From Uranotaenia lowii (Eukaryota; Arthropoda; Insecta; Diptera; Culicidae), in contig NC_073693.1 in NCBI RefSeq assembly GCF_029784155.1, positions 316,508,351 through 316,572,350 of the forward strand: a stretch of DNA of 64,000 nucleotides, given 5' to 3'. The notes under the pieces were generated by a model. It saw nothing but the letters and a program-made list of their open reading frames with translations, was not told the DNA's origin and made no database searches. Positions 11,190 through 23,558 of this stretch are shown piece after piece (the stretch's first letter is position 1; the number at the start of each line of letters is the position of its first letter). The translations under genes were made by a program, and so were the position numbers.

Positions 11190-13211
11190 CACTGCACTAT
11201 GGGGTTTGAGGCGGCAAAAAGTCAAAAATTAACTTCATGGTAATGATATTTGTCATATACCAGTTTGTAGCTTTATATTTAACTAAGATATCCTCAATTT
11301 TTCAGATCATTATCAGAAGCACTTATCGTTTCACAGACATCAGACTTAGAAAATTTTGAAAAATATACTTTTGATCCAATAGTTCATAGTTATAATAAAA
11401 ACAAAAAATGGGTAATTTTTAACCATTTTAGAAAAATAGTATTTTTTATGTTAAACAACATTTAGCAAACATGGTTCATAACGTGCAGGAAGATGATTGT
11501 TATTGATTGTGACCATAAGCTATGATAGAATTTATATATCTGTAGGAATAGCTGAGATTTTTTAAAAACTACTTATTTCCCAAAAAATTATAAAATTTTA
11601 ATACTGCATTTTTTTGCGGGTACTCTTTTATTCTTCATACAAAACTAAATAATCTTGAACAAAAATACCCTGAGTGCACAGTATTAAATAAGTACATGTT
11701 ATAACCTGCAAATAAATGGAACAAGTTATTTGTACTAAATTTACATGACTTATGATGTAATGTAAATTCTCAAAACGAAAAAAATAACATTGTGAATTTA
11801 CATGACCATAACAATGGCACCGTTCCGGCTCATTATTCCTTATTAGTTTTTGAATTATTGTTTTATCAACTACTAGCCATCAGCCTTGTAACAAAACATG
11901 CCAATCATTAAAAAGATACTCATAATGGTTTACACAACCGAAATCCACGAGCTCCAGATTTGAAACGGCATTTTCTTTGCGCATTAAATCGAACTTGCTG
12001 CTTACCAGTCGACCGTTCGGTGTTTGTTTGTGAAACGATTCTGCTCCAGGGTGTATCTGAATTTTTTTGTAGTTCCGTTAATACTTTTTGGATGGATGAT
12101 TTTGAAAACATTTTTTTTTTATTTATTTTCCAAAATATAACACAAAGTTTATCTAGTATGTTCTTTGAATAATATAACTTGTTATTTGTTCGATGAACAT
12201 TAAAATATTATTTGCAAAGTGATGGAATGTGTGGAAGGGATAATGAAACTGGTCACTTGTTTGTTTGAATATTTAACAATTCCCAACGATTCACTTGTTT
12301 AAAAATATATTATCCTGATTTTATTTGAATTTAAAAGTTAATACTTAAATTCAATAGTTAAAAGAAAAAATGCTTTCTTGTGCTGAAATTTTGGTAACAA
12401 CAAATTGAAAATATTGTTGACCTTATTCTGCAATATTTTATTTAAACCATAAGTATGACTTATTTTTGTGCCATTCATTTTAAATTGTAGGATTTCATAT
12501 CAACCAATATCGGTTAGAGTTTTTCTTATATTTAAAAAAATGGATACGGAAGGTCAATTGTAGCTTTGAACAAAATATCACTTCTAGTTTATGAAATTTT
12601 ATCGAGTAATATACTGTTTTGATTTTTTTATTCAAAAAGGCAATACAGCATAATTTATACATGTTGTGAACAGTTTTAAAAGAATTTTATTTTTATAAAA
12701 ATCGGCAAACATTTAGACACGCCCTGTGTGCGACTGCAACGATTTTGATTCCAAACATCGTTTCAAGCAAAAGTCATGTAAAAATACAACAAATTGATCC
12801 CAATGAGAAACCATGGTTTTTTTTAGGGCTGCTTTATAATATACAACACATATGACTGAATTTTACACGAAATCAAACTTTACATGAAATATAAAGCTCA
12901 GATTTTTTTTTCTGTGTGGTTTTGCTTTAATCTCTCACATATTTTTTGTGAACACCGAACTTAAAAATATGCACACGTTTCTGAAATAAGTTAATTTAAA
13001 CAATTATTGTTTCAAAACTACACTACGCATTTTTACGAGTTAATGTTGCAAATTTATTGTCCTTTCTGAGCAAACATGTAAAACCAAAGCCGAAAATAGT
13101 TTGTATTGGGTTTCGAATGTAAAGAACTCATTTCATCTTCAAAAAAGTTCATAAATACTAAAATTATACTTTTTGCCGCCTCATTGTATGGGGCTGTCCC
13201 ATAGTGCACTG
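11190..13211. mobile_element. 2-kb element with CACTGCACTATGG-type inverted ends
   Basis: The left end reads CACTGCACTATGGGG followed by TTTGAGGCGGCAAAAAGT. The complement of the right end reads CAGTGCACTATGGG, six bases, then ATGAGGCGGCAAAAAGT. The shared order of two motifs about 20 bases apart supports true terminal inverted repeats. CAGTG-type termini are common in hAT elements, but no convincing 8-bp target duplication is seen at these edges. The interior is AT-rich with no long open frame, so it is non-autonomous or decayed. Confidence 0.55.
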
Positions 13212-13844
<633 letters not shown>

Positions 13845-13899
13845 TCAAAACTAGGTTGAAATGTGTAAAGCGATTGAGGATTGAGTACTAAAAATCTAG

Positions 13900-13970
13900 T
13901 TTTTCAGCCCCTGTGGTTATGGAATTAAAAAATAAACTGTTGAAAAATTTACTCCAACGATAATTTTTCT
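13900..13970. mobile_element. Fragment of the long-inverted-repeat hAT-like family
   Basis: The stretch containing GCCCCTGTGGTTATGGAATT and then ACTCCAACGATAAT resembles 35955-36021 and contains the GCCCCTGTGGTTATG word found in the arms of the element at 46298-48910. It is a short remnant next to the AT repeat. Confidence 0.4.
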
Positions 13971-14649
13971 CCTTGCTTTAAGATGGTTTAAAAGATAGCA
14001 TAGTTCTCGCATATTTTTATCATTTAGAATCTATGCTTTCTAAAAAATCAAAACCAAACTAAAATCAGTAAGGTTTTGGAAGTAAAAATGCGTCAATTGA
14101 TGTCGCTGTGTTGATGATGTTAGACTTTCTTAACTTATCATTGGGTCGCCTGAAGGAGATTTGCGTTCTGAAAATTGATCCTCAAGATAAACCAACTGCA
14201 AGAACATATTTCGTCGAGATTCCAGTGTGCTGTCAGAGTTTTCAATAAAATTGACACACACGTTATAACGGAGGAGTTTTTCTGTTTTAACTGTATTTTT
14301 ATCGAACAAACCAAACTTGACTACAAGATTAACTGAATTGTTCGCATAATTGCGCATCAATCGCTGTAGTAAACGTAACAAAATTTAAAATAAAACCTAT
14401 TTAGTTAAAAGATGGTTCAAAATAGGTCCAGAGGGTGGTCAAAAATACCGACCAAAGAAATGATCGAAAGAACGCGTTTTAGGCTTAAATCTTATAACGT
14501 TGCAACAAACGACGATATGTTTTGATAGAAAAAGCCTTGATATTTGTAATGAACGGATAAAGCAGTCAAAAATTGTAACATGTACTTTTTTATTTCAGAA
14601 AATGGCATAGCTTCTTACAAAAGCGGTTCAAAATAGGTCCTATCATGAG

Positions 14650-16160
14650 TTGAAGTTGCACTTCGTTGTCTGGCGCCATCTTGAAAACCAAATTGATGAC
14701 TTCCGATTCACTTTAAAATATTTGAAAAGACTTAAAATCACATGAAACCTTCACAATATAGGAATTGGTTAAAAGGCGAAACAAGAAGAAGTCGAATTTC
14801 GCTAACTGAAGCTACCTTGAAATCTCAAATGGCGGCTTCTACTGAAATTATAAATGGTGTTAATCACTAAAAATCACATTAAAGGCCTACAATAAGGGTA
14901 TTCGATGAAATGGCAAAATAAGTAGAAGTCGAATTTCGCTATCTGAAGCCATCTTGAAATCTAAGATGACGACTTTCGCTTAATTTAAAAACGCTGTTTA
15001 TCACTTTAAATCGCTTTAAACTCCCACATCGTTATTGGGTTAAAGTTCTAATCTAGAAGAAGGTTACTAGAATTCCGCTACCTGACGCAATTTAAAAATC
15101 CAATATGACGGCTTCCGCTTAACTTTAGAATGCTGTAAATGACTTAATCACGCATGAAATCCCTACAATATTGGTATTTGGTGAAACGGCTATATAAGCC
15201 CTTCAAAATTCTGTAAAGTATTGAAAATCGTATGAAACTCCCACAGCATGGGTATTGGGTGAAAGGACTAAACGAGTAGAAGAACGTGGGAATTTCGTGT
15301 TCTGACGCCATCTTGAAAATCAAGATGGCAGTTTTCGCTAAACTTTATGATGCTGTTCATTAGTGGAAATCACTTGATATCCTTACAATATTGGTATTGG
15401 GTGAAAAGGCTAAACGAGAAGAAGTAAAATTATGCTATCTATCGGCCCCCAAGATGGTGACCTCCGCTGCTGTAGATGGTCAAAACTCATACTTAAATTT
15501 TGTGAGATTTTCAGTTATATACAGCATTTTTTTTAATTAAGAGGAAGCCATCATTTTTTATTTGAAGTTGGCGTAGAAAAAGAAATTTGACTTCTACTCG
15601 TTTAGCCCCTTCACCCAATACCCATACGATTTTCAATGATCAACAGAATTTTGAAGTGCAGTGAAAGGCATCATATTGGATTTTAAGATTGCGTCAGATA
15701 GCAAAATTAACTTTTGGATTTCAGGATAGCGTCAGAATACCAAATTCGGCCTCTGATTGTATAGCTATTTCACCCAATACCCATATTGTCGAGTTTTAAA
15801 ATGGTTTTCAGTTGTTCACAGCATTTTAAACTTATAGGTAGCCGCCAATTCGACTTCTTCTTGTTCAGCCCTTTCACCCAATACCCATAATATGGAGGTT
15901 TGAAGCTTTTAAGTCAGTAATAAACAGGTTTGAAAAGAAAAGATTTCAAATGATGTCAGATAGCGAAACTCAATTTGTACTCGTTTAGCTCTTTCAACTA
16001 CTACTCATATTGTAAGGGTTTTAAGCGTTTTTCAGTCATTTACAGCATTTTCAAGTTGAGCGGATGAACCAATTTGGATTTCAAGATGGCGTCAGACAAC
16101 GAAATTCGACTTCTATTCGTTTAGCCCTTTCACTCAGTACTCATATTGTACAGGTATTCA
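14650..16160. repeat. Inverted array of ~140-bp repeats carrying GCCATCTTG motifs
   Basis: Copies of a unit of about 135-155 bases lie in one orientation from 14650 to about 15475 (centred near 14680, 14810, 14940, 15080, 15300, 15430) and in the opposite orientation from about 15550 to 16160. Shared words include GAAGTCGAATTTCGCTA, GACGCCATCTTGAAA, CAATACCCATATTG and GTTTAGCCCTTTCACCC. Many units hold the small palindrome CCATCTTGAAATCCAAGATGG or a decayed form. The whole could fold into one large hairpin. No coding sequence is seen. It resembles a foldback transposon built of internal tandem repeats, but termini were not resolved. Confidence 0.7.
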
Positions 16161-18990
16161 TATTCCGGTGGAGGATTTTAGTATATTTTTTTTATTTAAC
16201 TCAAAACCAATACACATGACTTGTCAAAAAATGTGTAAAAAAAGGAATCCCAATTCAAATATGTGCAATCTAGTCTGAGATTCTGTGTCGACGTATTGAA
16301 CGACAACTGTCATTTATTTTCATTACGGTATACAAAACATGCAAAAATAAGCTTGGAAAACACTTCTTAGTTTATGTTTTGCTGGAGTTTTATTATTGCA
16401 TTCCGAACACTTTCTAAACAACTTAAACAGAAAAAAATTTTCAGAGTAAGTCTTCATATATAGATTTTCTAGGTAAACGTTCCTTTCAGTTTTGGTGTAA
16501 GAACTAAAATTAGTTTTGAATTTTCACTAGTGTGATACGTTTTTTTTTGTTAAATTCAGCTACATGCTATACTTATCGCTATGGTAATTTCCACAATCGT
16601 TTGTAGTTAATAGCTTTCTGTACTCTCAAACCATCACCACAAACCAAACCCGATCTAAAAACTTAAGCTCTTGCAATCATTCCTGTCACCAATTATTTGC
16701 AGCAAACCATAATGTGAAACAAAGGTGTGTAATTGTGGCTTTCCAGTAAACTGCAGCCGGAAAACGCCTTCCTCCCACTTCCTTTCCTTCTGTTGACACC
16801 AGCTTTTCAACACTTTTACGCTCTGACCAAGTATGTTCTACAAAGGGACCATTCAGTTGTTTCTCAGAGGTTTTTTTTTCTTCTTTTTCCTAACTCATAC
16901 ATTTCCTAACGACGACGCCCATTTGCCGAGAACTCATGTTTAGCCATTCATGCCAAACAAATGATATAAATGCACTTTAATTATTTATTTGCTCCGGCTT
17001 CCGGTACAAACAACATGGACGGGTAAGTTGGTGTAATAAAAAGGACTTCATTGAGTGTTGTTTTGTAGAAGCATCGCTCACACAAACACACATAGACACG
17101 CTTTTCCGGCAGCACTCTATCCAGGGAATTTACTGGGCTTTTTTGAAAGAGAAAAGTAGGTTGTAGGTTCTTCACGGAAACACCTTCCAATGAGATGTGA
17201 ATTTTGTTGGCGCTTAACGGGGCTTCAAGGAGATTTTTGCTGCTGGGTTTTCAATGTGGATCATGACGAAGTGGCTGGAGGATTCTGGAGGAACCGAGGC
17301 CTGTTTGTCGTGCCGGATACGTCAGTAAAGCTAAATAATGACTCCTTTTACAAGCTGCGGAAAGCGGTGATACAAGTTTAAATTTTATGATTTCATGGAA
17401 TTTCTCGAAATTAGAAATTAATGATTTCAACTTCCTTAAATCAATCGGACTCAGTTTACAATAGCCAATCAAACGATATACTTGATCACGCATTTTCTGT
17501 TCTTTTATGTTATTATTGGCAACACTTCCTATCTAACAGTGCCTCAAGTCTTTTCGAGTACAATATCTCGAGCCTCACTTCCAAGAAAGTGGCGAACATG
17601 AGGTTTTATTGTTGTGATCATTGGGGCCTCTTTACGGCTGCACAGCGAAGGAGAACTAAATTGGATTATATTGGTCCAGCTCATTCATTGGCCCGGCCAA
17701 ACAGGACACGTTGAATGAATGAGTGCTGCGAAAGGGATCCGTGTGGGAGAGAAAGAAACTCTCATGAATCCACAAGCCCGGGGTGCTGATGGTGATGCTA
17801 TGTAGGAGTAGTCGTTCGACAAACAAATGCAAATTACATGTGCGCCCCAAAATTATCTGCACAATTGCATAGTTTTGTTTTTCCTTCTGCCGAGTTGTGT
17901 TCTTGTGCTGCTGCTGAATGACTGACTAATGTTTTCCTCTACCGGTTTCGGTATTGTTTCTTGAGGCGATTTACTACCTACTTCATGTTTTATCCTGTGA
18001 AAACTTTGCTCTTTTCGTTGCAGAGCAGTCCCCGTAATGCTTTATGTCTTCGTCCGAAAAGAGGGTTTGTTTTCCGTCGTTGTGGGAGCTGCAATAATTT
18101 GGATAAATAAGTGCGATTTATAGCCTCAGATCAACGTGCGATAGGCTGGACGATGGCAAATGTTATGTTTTATAAGTAGGTATAGTTGAAAATGGAGGAA
18201 TGATTAGGCTCTATATCAAGAGAACTTCAAACTTATGAGTTCCAAGCGTGATACTTTCACATTTTACTGTAGTTTTTGGAATCAGATATTTATGATCATT
18301 TAGGAAAGAAAAAACAAAATATAGGAAATATTAAAAAAAAATATATAAGTTGAATGTAGATTTATGTAAATTTAATGGTTTGTAGCATCCTTCTGCATAA
18401 TAATTCGTCACATTAAATTTTATGCTGATTCCCAAACATGGTTGGCTATAATGAGGGTTTTCAGCAGAAAATAATGCTAATTTCTCTAGAGCTTGCTCGT
18501 TCATTCATCTTATAGAAAACTTTGGTTTACTATTTATATTGGCTTTAGTTTGTTACATCTGAGAAATGAATCAAAATGATGCCACTTTTATTTTGAATTT
18601 GATGTTTGGAAAATTAAGTTCAATAGCTTGAACTGTCGTGTGTGAACGGTTCAACGTAAATTTTACCACTTAATTTGAGATCAACAGTTTAATGAATCTA
18701 TTGTTTAAAAATAAGAAAGTGTAGAAGACGTCAAACTCGGATTGGAAAAAAAATTGAATAATTTAAATGCATCGTCACGGCGACGATCTTGTTTGTTTAT
18801 GAAGTTTGCTACTGACTCGGTGCCAGTGGAAAATAAACAAGAACGCTTTATAAAAGATTGTGAAGCATAGGTACTTTGTTTTATTTATGTGAATTTGTAT
18901 CAAAAAGGTTGAAGTGAAAGAGTGGGATTTTAAAATAAAATTTAGGTTTCGTTTCCCGTATAGGGTATTTCGATTGTATCCCATTTACCC
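16161..18990. other. Moderately complex noncoding interval
   Basis: Base composition is less skewed between about 16650 and 18110 than in the surroundings, and low-complexity runs are fewer, so this part may be host regulatory or transcribed noncoding DNA. Open frames of 60-97 codons overlap on both strands with no domain, codon pattern or splice support, so none is called. Confidence 0.35.
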
Positions 18991-18994
18991 GTAA

Positions 18995-19190
18995 ACTATT
19001 GCCCAGAATGACTTTTCCCCAGAATGACAAATACCCGAAATCAAACCCCAGAATGAACCATTTCCCAAAAAAAAATTTCCCCAGAATGCACCATTTACCA
19101 CATTTTTTTCCCAGATTGGACCATTTCCCAGAATTTTTTTCCCCAGAATGAAACATTTCCCAGAATGGCATAAATCCCAGAATATTTCCT
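18995..19190. repeat. TTCTGGG-type minisatellite
   Basis: CCCAGAATG alternates with ACCATTTCCCAGAAT and T or A runs in irregular units of about 20-32 bases, roughly eight copies. On the minus strand it reads as repeats of GGGAAATGG and TTCTGGG. A related stretch at 23165-23225 carries the same words in inverse orientation, including TTCTGGGCAATGG and CGGGTAAAT. Confidence 0.75.
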
Positions 19191-19981
19191 CTTGTATTTA
19201 TTTTTTTATTTTTTGTGCTGTTAAATCTAATGAATTCTTATAAATTTCATAATCGGAATTAAATTTTAAAAATGATTTTTCAAATGGAACCAATTGTTTG
19301 AAAGTTTCCAACAAAAATTATTTCAGAACCGATATTATGTTTTGTGGTATGGGTACTTGAATTAATTCGATGCCAACCATAATCCTCTGAAAACCGTTTT
19401 GGTATCCGACGCCTCAAGCTGCGCGTTCGAACTTTGAAGAAATATTTAGTGGTATGAATAAGGTTTAGCGATTGCTTCGGTAGCTTTTACTTAGCTCGAA
19501 ATCAATCAAAGCAAAAGTCCAAAGCATTTGCTTAGTTTGGTATGAATAAACATTTGCTTAGCGGATGTGTACTAAAGTCTTAGAACATAGCTTTTGCTTC
19601 GAAAAATAGAGCTATCCAACCAGCAGAATCTGAAGTTTTCTAAAGTAAAATGAAAGAAGACGATCAGAAAATTGAAAAGTACGGCTAAAGTAGCCTTGAA
19701 GTCGACGAAGCGGGTGGTGGGTGTAAGAACGACCGGAATTTTTTGTTAATGCGTGCTCTTATGTTGATGTTTAAAGAAAAATGAATACATATTCGAACAT
19801 TGTCAAACAAAAAATGGCCTAACTTTAATATTTATCATAAGCTCTTCCACATGTATTCGGATCGGGATAATCCGATGTATAAAAAAATAGGCAATAGGCG
19901 CGCATTTTAATTTAGATTTTTTTTAAATCTTAGGATTATAAAAAATTATATTAAAATGAGAGATCTGTATAATATTTTAAA

Positions 19982-21990
19982 CTAGCTGACCCGGTGTGCT
20001 TTGCTACACCTTTCAAAATCAATTGATATATTCAAAAATTATTCAAATTTTTATCGTTTTATTGGCCTCATTTTAAATCAAATTATAACATAATTCATAA
20101 GTAACCACTATAAAATGAGAGCTGCAGCTGGAGTTTCAAATTGCAACACAAATATAACTTAAAATAATATTCTGAATCTTGCTCTATAAATTTGTGTTAA
20201 AGATCTGATAATTTTAATCTGTCTGAAGGGTCTCAAATTAATCGTACGCAAACAATCTAACTTATAAAATATGTTTTTTTACGTTATGTTCTGGATTTAT
20301 GATAAAAAACTGATAGGTGAGCCCCCTCCCCTGTCCTTCCCTTCACCCCATGCTGAATGGTGGTTGAAATCTATAATAATCATACCCATTTTTTTTCGTT
20401 CCCAAAAATCCTCTTATATCAAATATAGTCCATTTTTAAGCTTTACAACAAAATTTGTATGGAGCCCTCTCCTTTCTTCTCCTCTCTCCACTGTAAAGCG
20501 AAACGATCTATAACAATCGTAGAAACATATCTCGTAACCAAGTACTTTTCCATGCCATATTTGTTTCCATTTGTTGGCTTCGTTAGCATAAATTGAGAAC
20601 GTATGCTAACAAAATTGTATTGGACTCACCTCCCTCCTCCTATGTACCTACTCACTGAAAGGAGGATGGTGTGTCAGATAATCGTAGAATCATACCAAAA
20701 TGATTTTCCATGTTGATTTTCCAAGTTTGGTCCATTTCTCGGATTTTGTGAAAAAATAAAAGTTAAAAAGTTCCTATATTCCCAATTCTATCATCCTACC
20801 GCAAGAAAGGAATTGTTTTACAAAGAAAAAGTTTTTTCGCACTCAAATACTTTTTGATGCCAAATTTGGTTTCATTTGTTCGATTAGTTCTCGAGTTATG
20901 CAAAAAAAATTCTATGGAAACCTCCCTTTCCTCCTTTATATCTTTCCGCTGAATAAAGGTGAGGCTTAAATTTATAATAGAAACATTTCTCGTATCCAAA
21001 ACCCCTCACATGGCCAATATGGTTCAATTTGCTCGATCAACTCTCCAGTTATACTGAAAATTGTAAGGAAGACCTCTCCTCCCCCTTTTCATCCACCTCT
21101 TTGAAGGAGTGAGGGATACCAAATATTCATAGAAGCATTTTTCGTACCCAAATATCGTTCCATGCTAAATTTGGTTCCATTTGCTGTTGTAGTTTTTGAG
21201 TTATGCAGTAAAAATTGTATGAAACTCTCCTCCCTCTTTCTTTTCTCCCCGCTTGAAGAAGGACATAATCATAAGAACATGTCACGTTCCCAAATATCCG
21301 CCCATGCTAAATTTGGTTCCATTTGCTTAATTAGTTATTGAGTTGTGTTAAAAAATATAAAAGAGGGCCCCTCCCCCTTTATATGTCTCTACTGGAAAGA
21401 GGGAGATGTCTCAAATAATCATAGAAATATTTTTCGTATCCAAATACCTTCCCATGCCAAATTTGGTTCTATTTGCTTTATTAGTTTTTGAGTTATGGAA
21501 AAAATATGAAAAAGGCCATTCCCCCTTTCAGCTGGAAAGAGGGTGGGGTCTCAAATGATCATTGAAATATTTTTCGTATCAAAATACCGTCCCATGCCAA
21601 ATTTGGTTACAATATCTTGATTAGTTTTCGAGTTATATGAAAAATTGTAAAGTAGCCCCCCTCCCCCCTTCCTATCACCCCACTGAGAGGTGAGAGGGGT
21701 TCCTAATATTTATTAAAATATTCCCCGATTCCAAATACCACCACATTCCAAATTTGATACCATTTGCTTGATTGGGTCTCGAGTTATGCAAAAAGTTGTC
21801 TTTTGTTTGGGAGGCCCCTCCCCCCCTTCCTGTTAGGGGGAGGGGTCCCAAACCATAATAGGAACCTTCCCCGGCCTCCAATACCTCCACCTGCCAAGTT
21901 TCACGTAAATAGGTTCAGTAGTTTCTAAGTCTATAGGGAACAGACAGACAGACAGACAGACAGACAGAAATTCATTTTTATATATATAGA
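19982..21990 (-). mobile_element. Helitron B, non-autonomous, with internal satellite
   Basis: Read on the minus strand it begins TCTATATATATAAAAATG and ends GGTGTAGCAAAGCACACC, GGGTCAG and CTAG. It sits between a host A and a host T, the hallmark Helitron boundaries. The GGTGT...ACACC hairpin lies just before the CTAG end. Inside, about ten degenerate units of 130-170 bases run from 20280 to 21900; each holds a pyrimidine/purine-rich CCCTCCCCCTT...GGAGGG segment and a CCAAATTTGGTTCCATTTGC-like segment. No Rep/helicase protein is encoded. Confidence 0.8.
21940..21967. repeat. (GACA)n microsatellite at the Helitron 5' end
   Basis: About seven GACA units sit next to the 5' terminus of Helitron B. 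Helitron A carries the matching CTGT run at 59767-59780, so the microsatellite is a conserved part of this family. Confidence 0.85.
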
Positions 21991-22498
21991 TTATTACAAT
22001 TTATTTCTTACTTTGAGCCAATTGGGACTTCTTCCACTATAGCCGGATTTTTTTTAATTTGAAATACTTACAAATTGATTTGTTTATTGTCATCTTAGAC
22101 GAATGATTTTATACAACGACAGGAATATGAAAAAAGTTGGGTTATCACTTCGACTTTTCTATATCCATGTTAAAAATACCTTTTTGAATTGTTTTGAAGT
22201 GAAATATTGCTAATTTGATAAGTTCATGACGTTATTAAAGAATTTTTTATTCGAAAAGTCTGCTACCGAGCATGTTTAGAAAATAAAGCAATTGCTATGA
22301 GATTTGTCAAGCAATTGCTTCAGACTTGAGCTTTATTCATACCAAACTAGCTTGTTCTAAAAGTAAAAGCTCCTGACTGAGAAAACAGCTGTCAAAAAAA
22401 CTTTATTCATAACAACCGAAGCAATTGCTTTAAGCGACTGCTCGACTGCTTGATTCAGTTTAGCAAAAGCAATTACTAAGTTTTTTTCATACCACCCA

Positions 22499-22921
22499 TT
22501 GTCCTTCACGCTGTCGCGTGGCGGACGGGGCGTAGGGATCACCTCTAGCTTTCACGCCCTTAGACCTAGGAAGCCCCGGCAGACCTAGACCAATGAAATG
22601 GGGCCGCCTCAGCCCTTCATTCTCGTTGGTTGCGGCTTTGCCTGCGACCTATAAATAAGGCGGTGCCAAACACCGAAATTGGCTGGATATCCAAATACGG
22701 CAAACGCATCATTTCTCATCATAACTGAAAAACCCGTGCAGGATATGAGAAGGCAATGCAAATCTTGCCGTGCTTAAAAATGTCCAAACTTGATTCCAAC
22801 TACCGTAAGATGAAATGATGGGAATAGAAATAGACCAAGAAAAATTATTATGATCACATGGGAGAACTATTCCCTTCATTCCGATAGACATCGACACTCA
22901 ACCAGTATAATATTCATACGC
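22499..22921. other. GC-rich patch of unknown origin
   Basis: 22500-22680 is much richer in G and C than its surroundings (GTCGCGTGGCGGACGGGGCG, GGAAGCCCCGGCAGACC) and ends with a TATAAATAAGGCGG word at 22650-22663. It could be a fragment of a GC-rich transposon or a small promoter-like sequence. No gene follows. Confidence 0.3.
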
Positions 22922-23166
22922 CAGGTTGGTCTCCTGTAGTAGAATGTTAATACATGGGCCCCGGAGAGGCGCAAGATGTGGGTTCAAGTCCAACCGGGAG
23001 ACGAGGCGAATTTTTTTCGCATGTTTATCAACATCGATTTTCTCATATCTAGTCCCTGAAATTTCATCTAAGTTGGATTCATTTCTCTGCAAAAAAAAGT
23101 TTCGCTGACTGAATGTTTGAGTCAAGACCCACCTCTGGGTCGCAGTTTAAAAAACAAAAAAAAAAT
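22922..23166 (+). mobile_element. tRNA-derived SINE candidate
   Basis: The head (22925-23005) is tRNA-like. GGTCTCC near 22927 can pair with GGGAGAC near 23000 as an acceptor stem, and GTGGGTTCAAGTCCAAC contains a perfect pol III B box (GGTTCAAGTCC). The A-box region is decayed. A unique body follows, ending near 23166 in an A-rich tail. This order (tRNA head, body, A-rich tail) is that of a SINE. A decayed tRNA gene is the alternative, but the A-rich tail argues for a SINE. Confidence 0.55.
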
Positions 23167-23558
23167 TTGGGGATTTTTCATTCTGGGCAATGGTTTTCGG
23201 GTAAATGAAGTACAACCCGGTATTTCGGGGGAATATACCCCACCTAAAGAAAATGACCAAGTATGTATTCGTATTTCTATTTGCTATTCGTATTCTGTCA
23301 ATGAAACTACTTTTTATTGTCAAAACTATGAAATTATTCATTTTTTTCAAACGCGTTTCAAAGCATGTGATGCTCCAAAACGTTAGATCAAAAGGATTCA
23401 AAAACAATACAATGTTCACAGTGAAAATAATTGAATTCTGTAAATCAATTCGATAAAATGCAAAAAAAAAATAATTGTATCCAAGTAGTTTCACACACGA
23501 AAACAAGGGGTTTGTTAACATTTCTCAATTAAAAATAATAATAATTTTGGAATTTTTA

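Larger units (their letters stand above)
19447..22498. mobile_element. Terminal-inverted-repeat element split by Helitron B
   Basis: The left end TAGTGGTATGAATAAGGTTT and the complement of the right end (GGGTGGTATGAAAAAAACTT) align over about 29 bases and both continue into GCGATTGC / GTAATTGC. Inner words such as TTGCTTAGTTTGGTATGAATAAA near 19530 mirror TTTATTCATACCAAACTAGC near 22330. Removing the nested Helitron at 19982-21990 leaves an element of about 1.04 kb, with no coding capacity. A possible 3-base duplication (ATT) is too short to rely on. Confidence 0.6.

Noticed and set aside
22925..23005. A functional tRNA gene
   Set aside because: It has a good B box and acceptor pairing, but the A box and anticodon arm are poor, and a body with an A-rich tail follows. 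A SINE is more likely.
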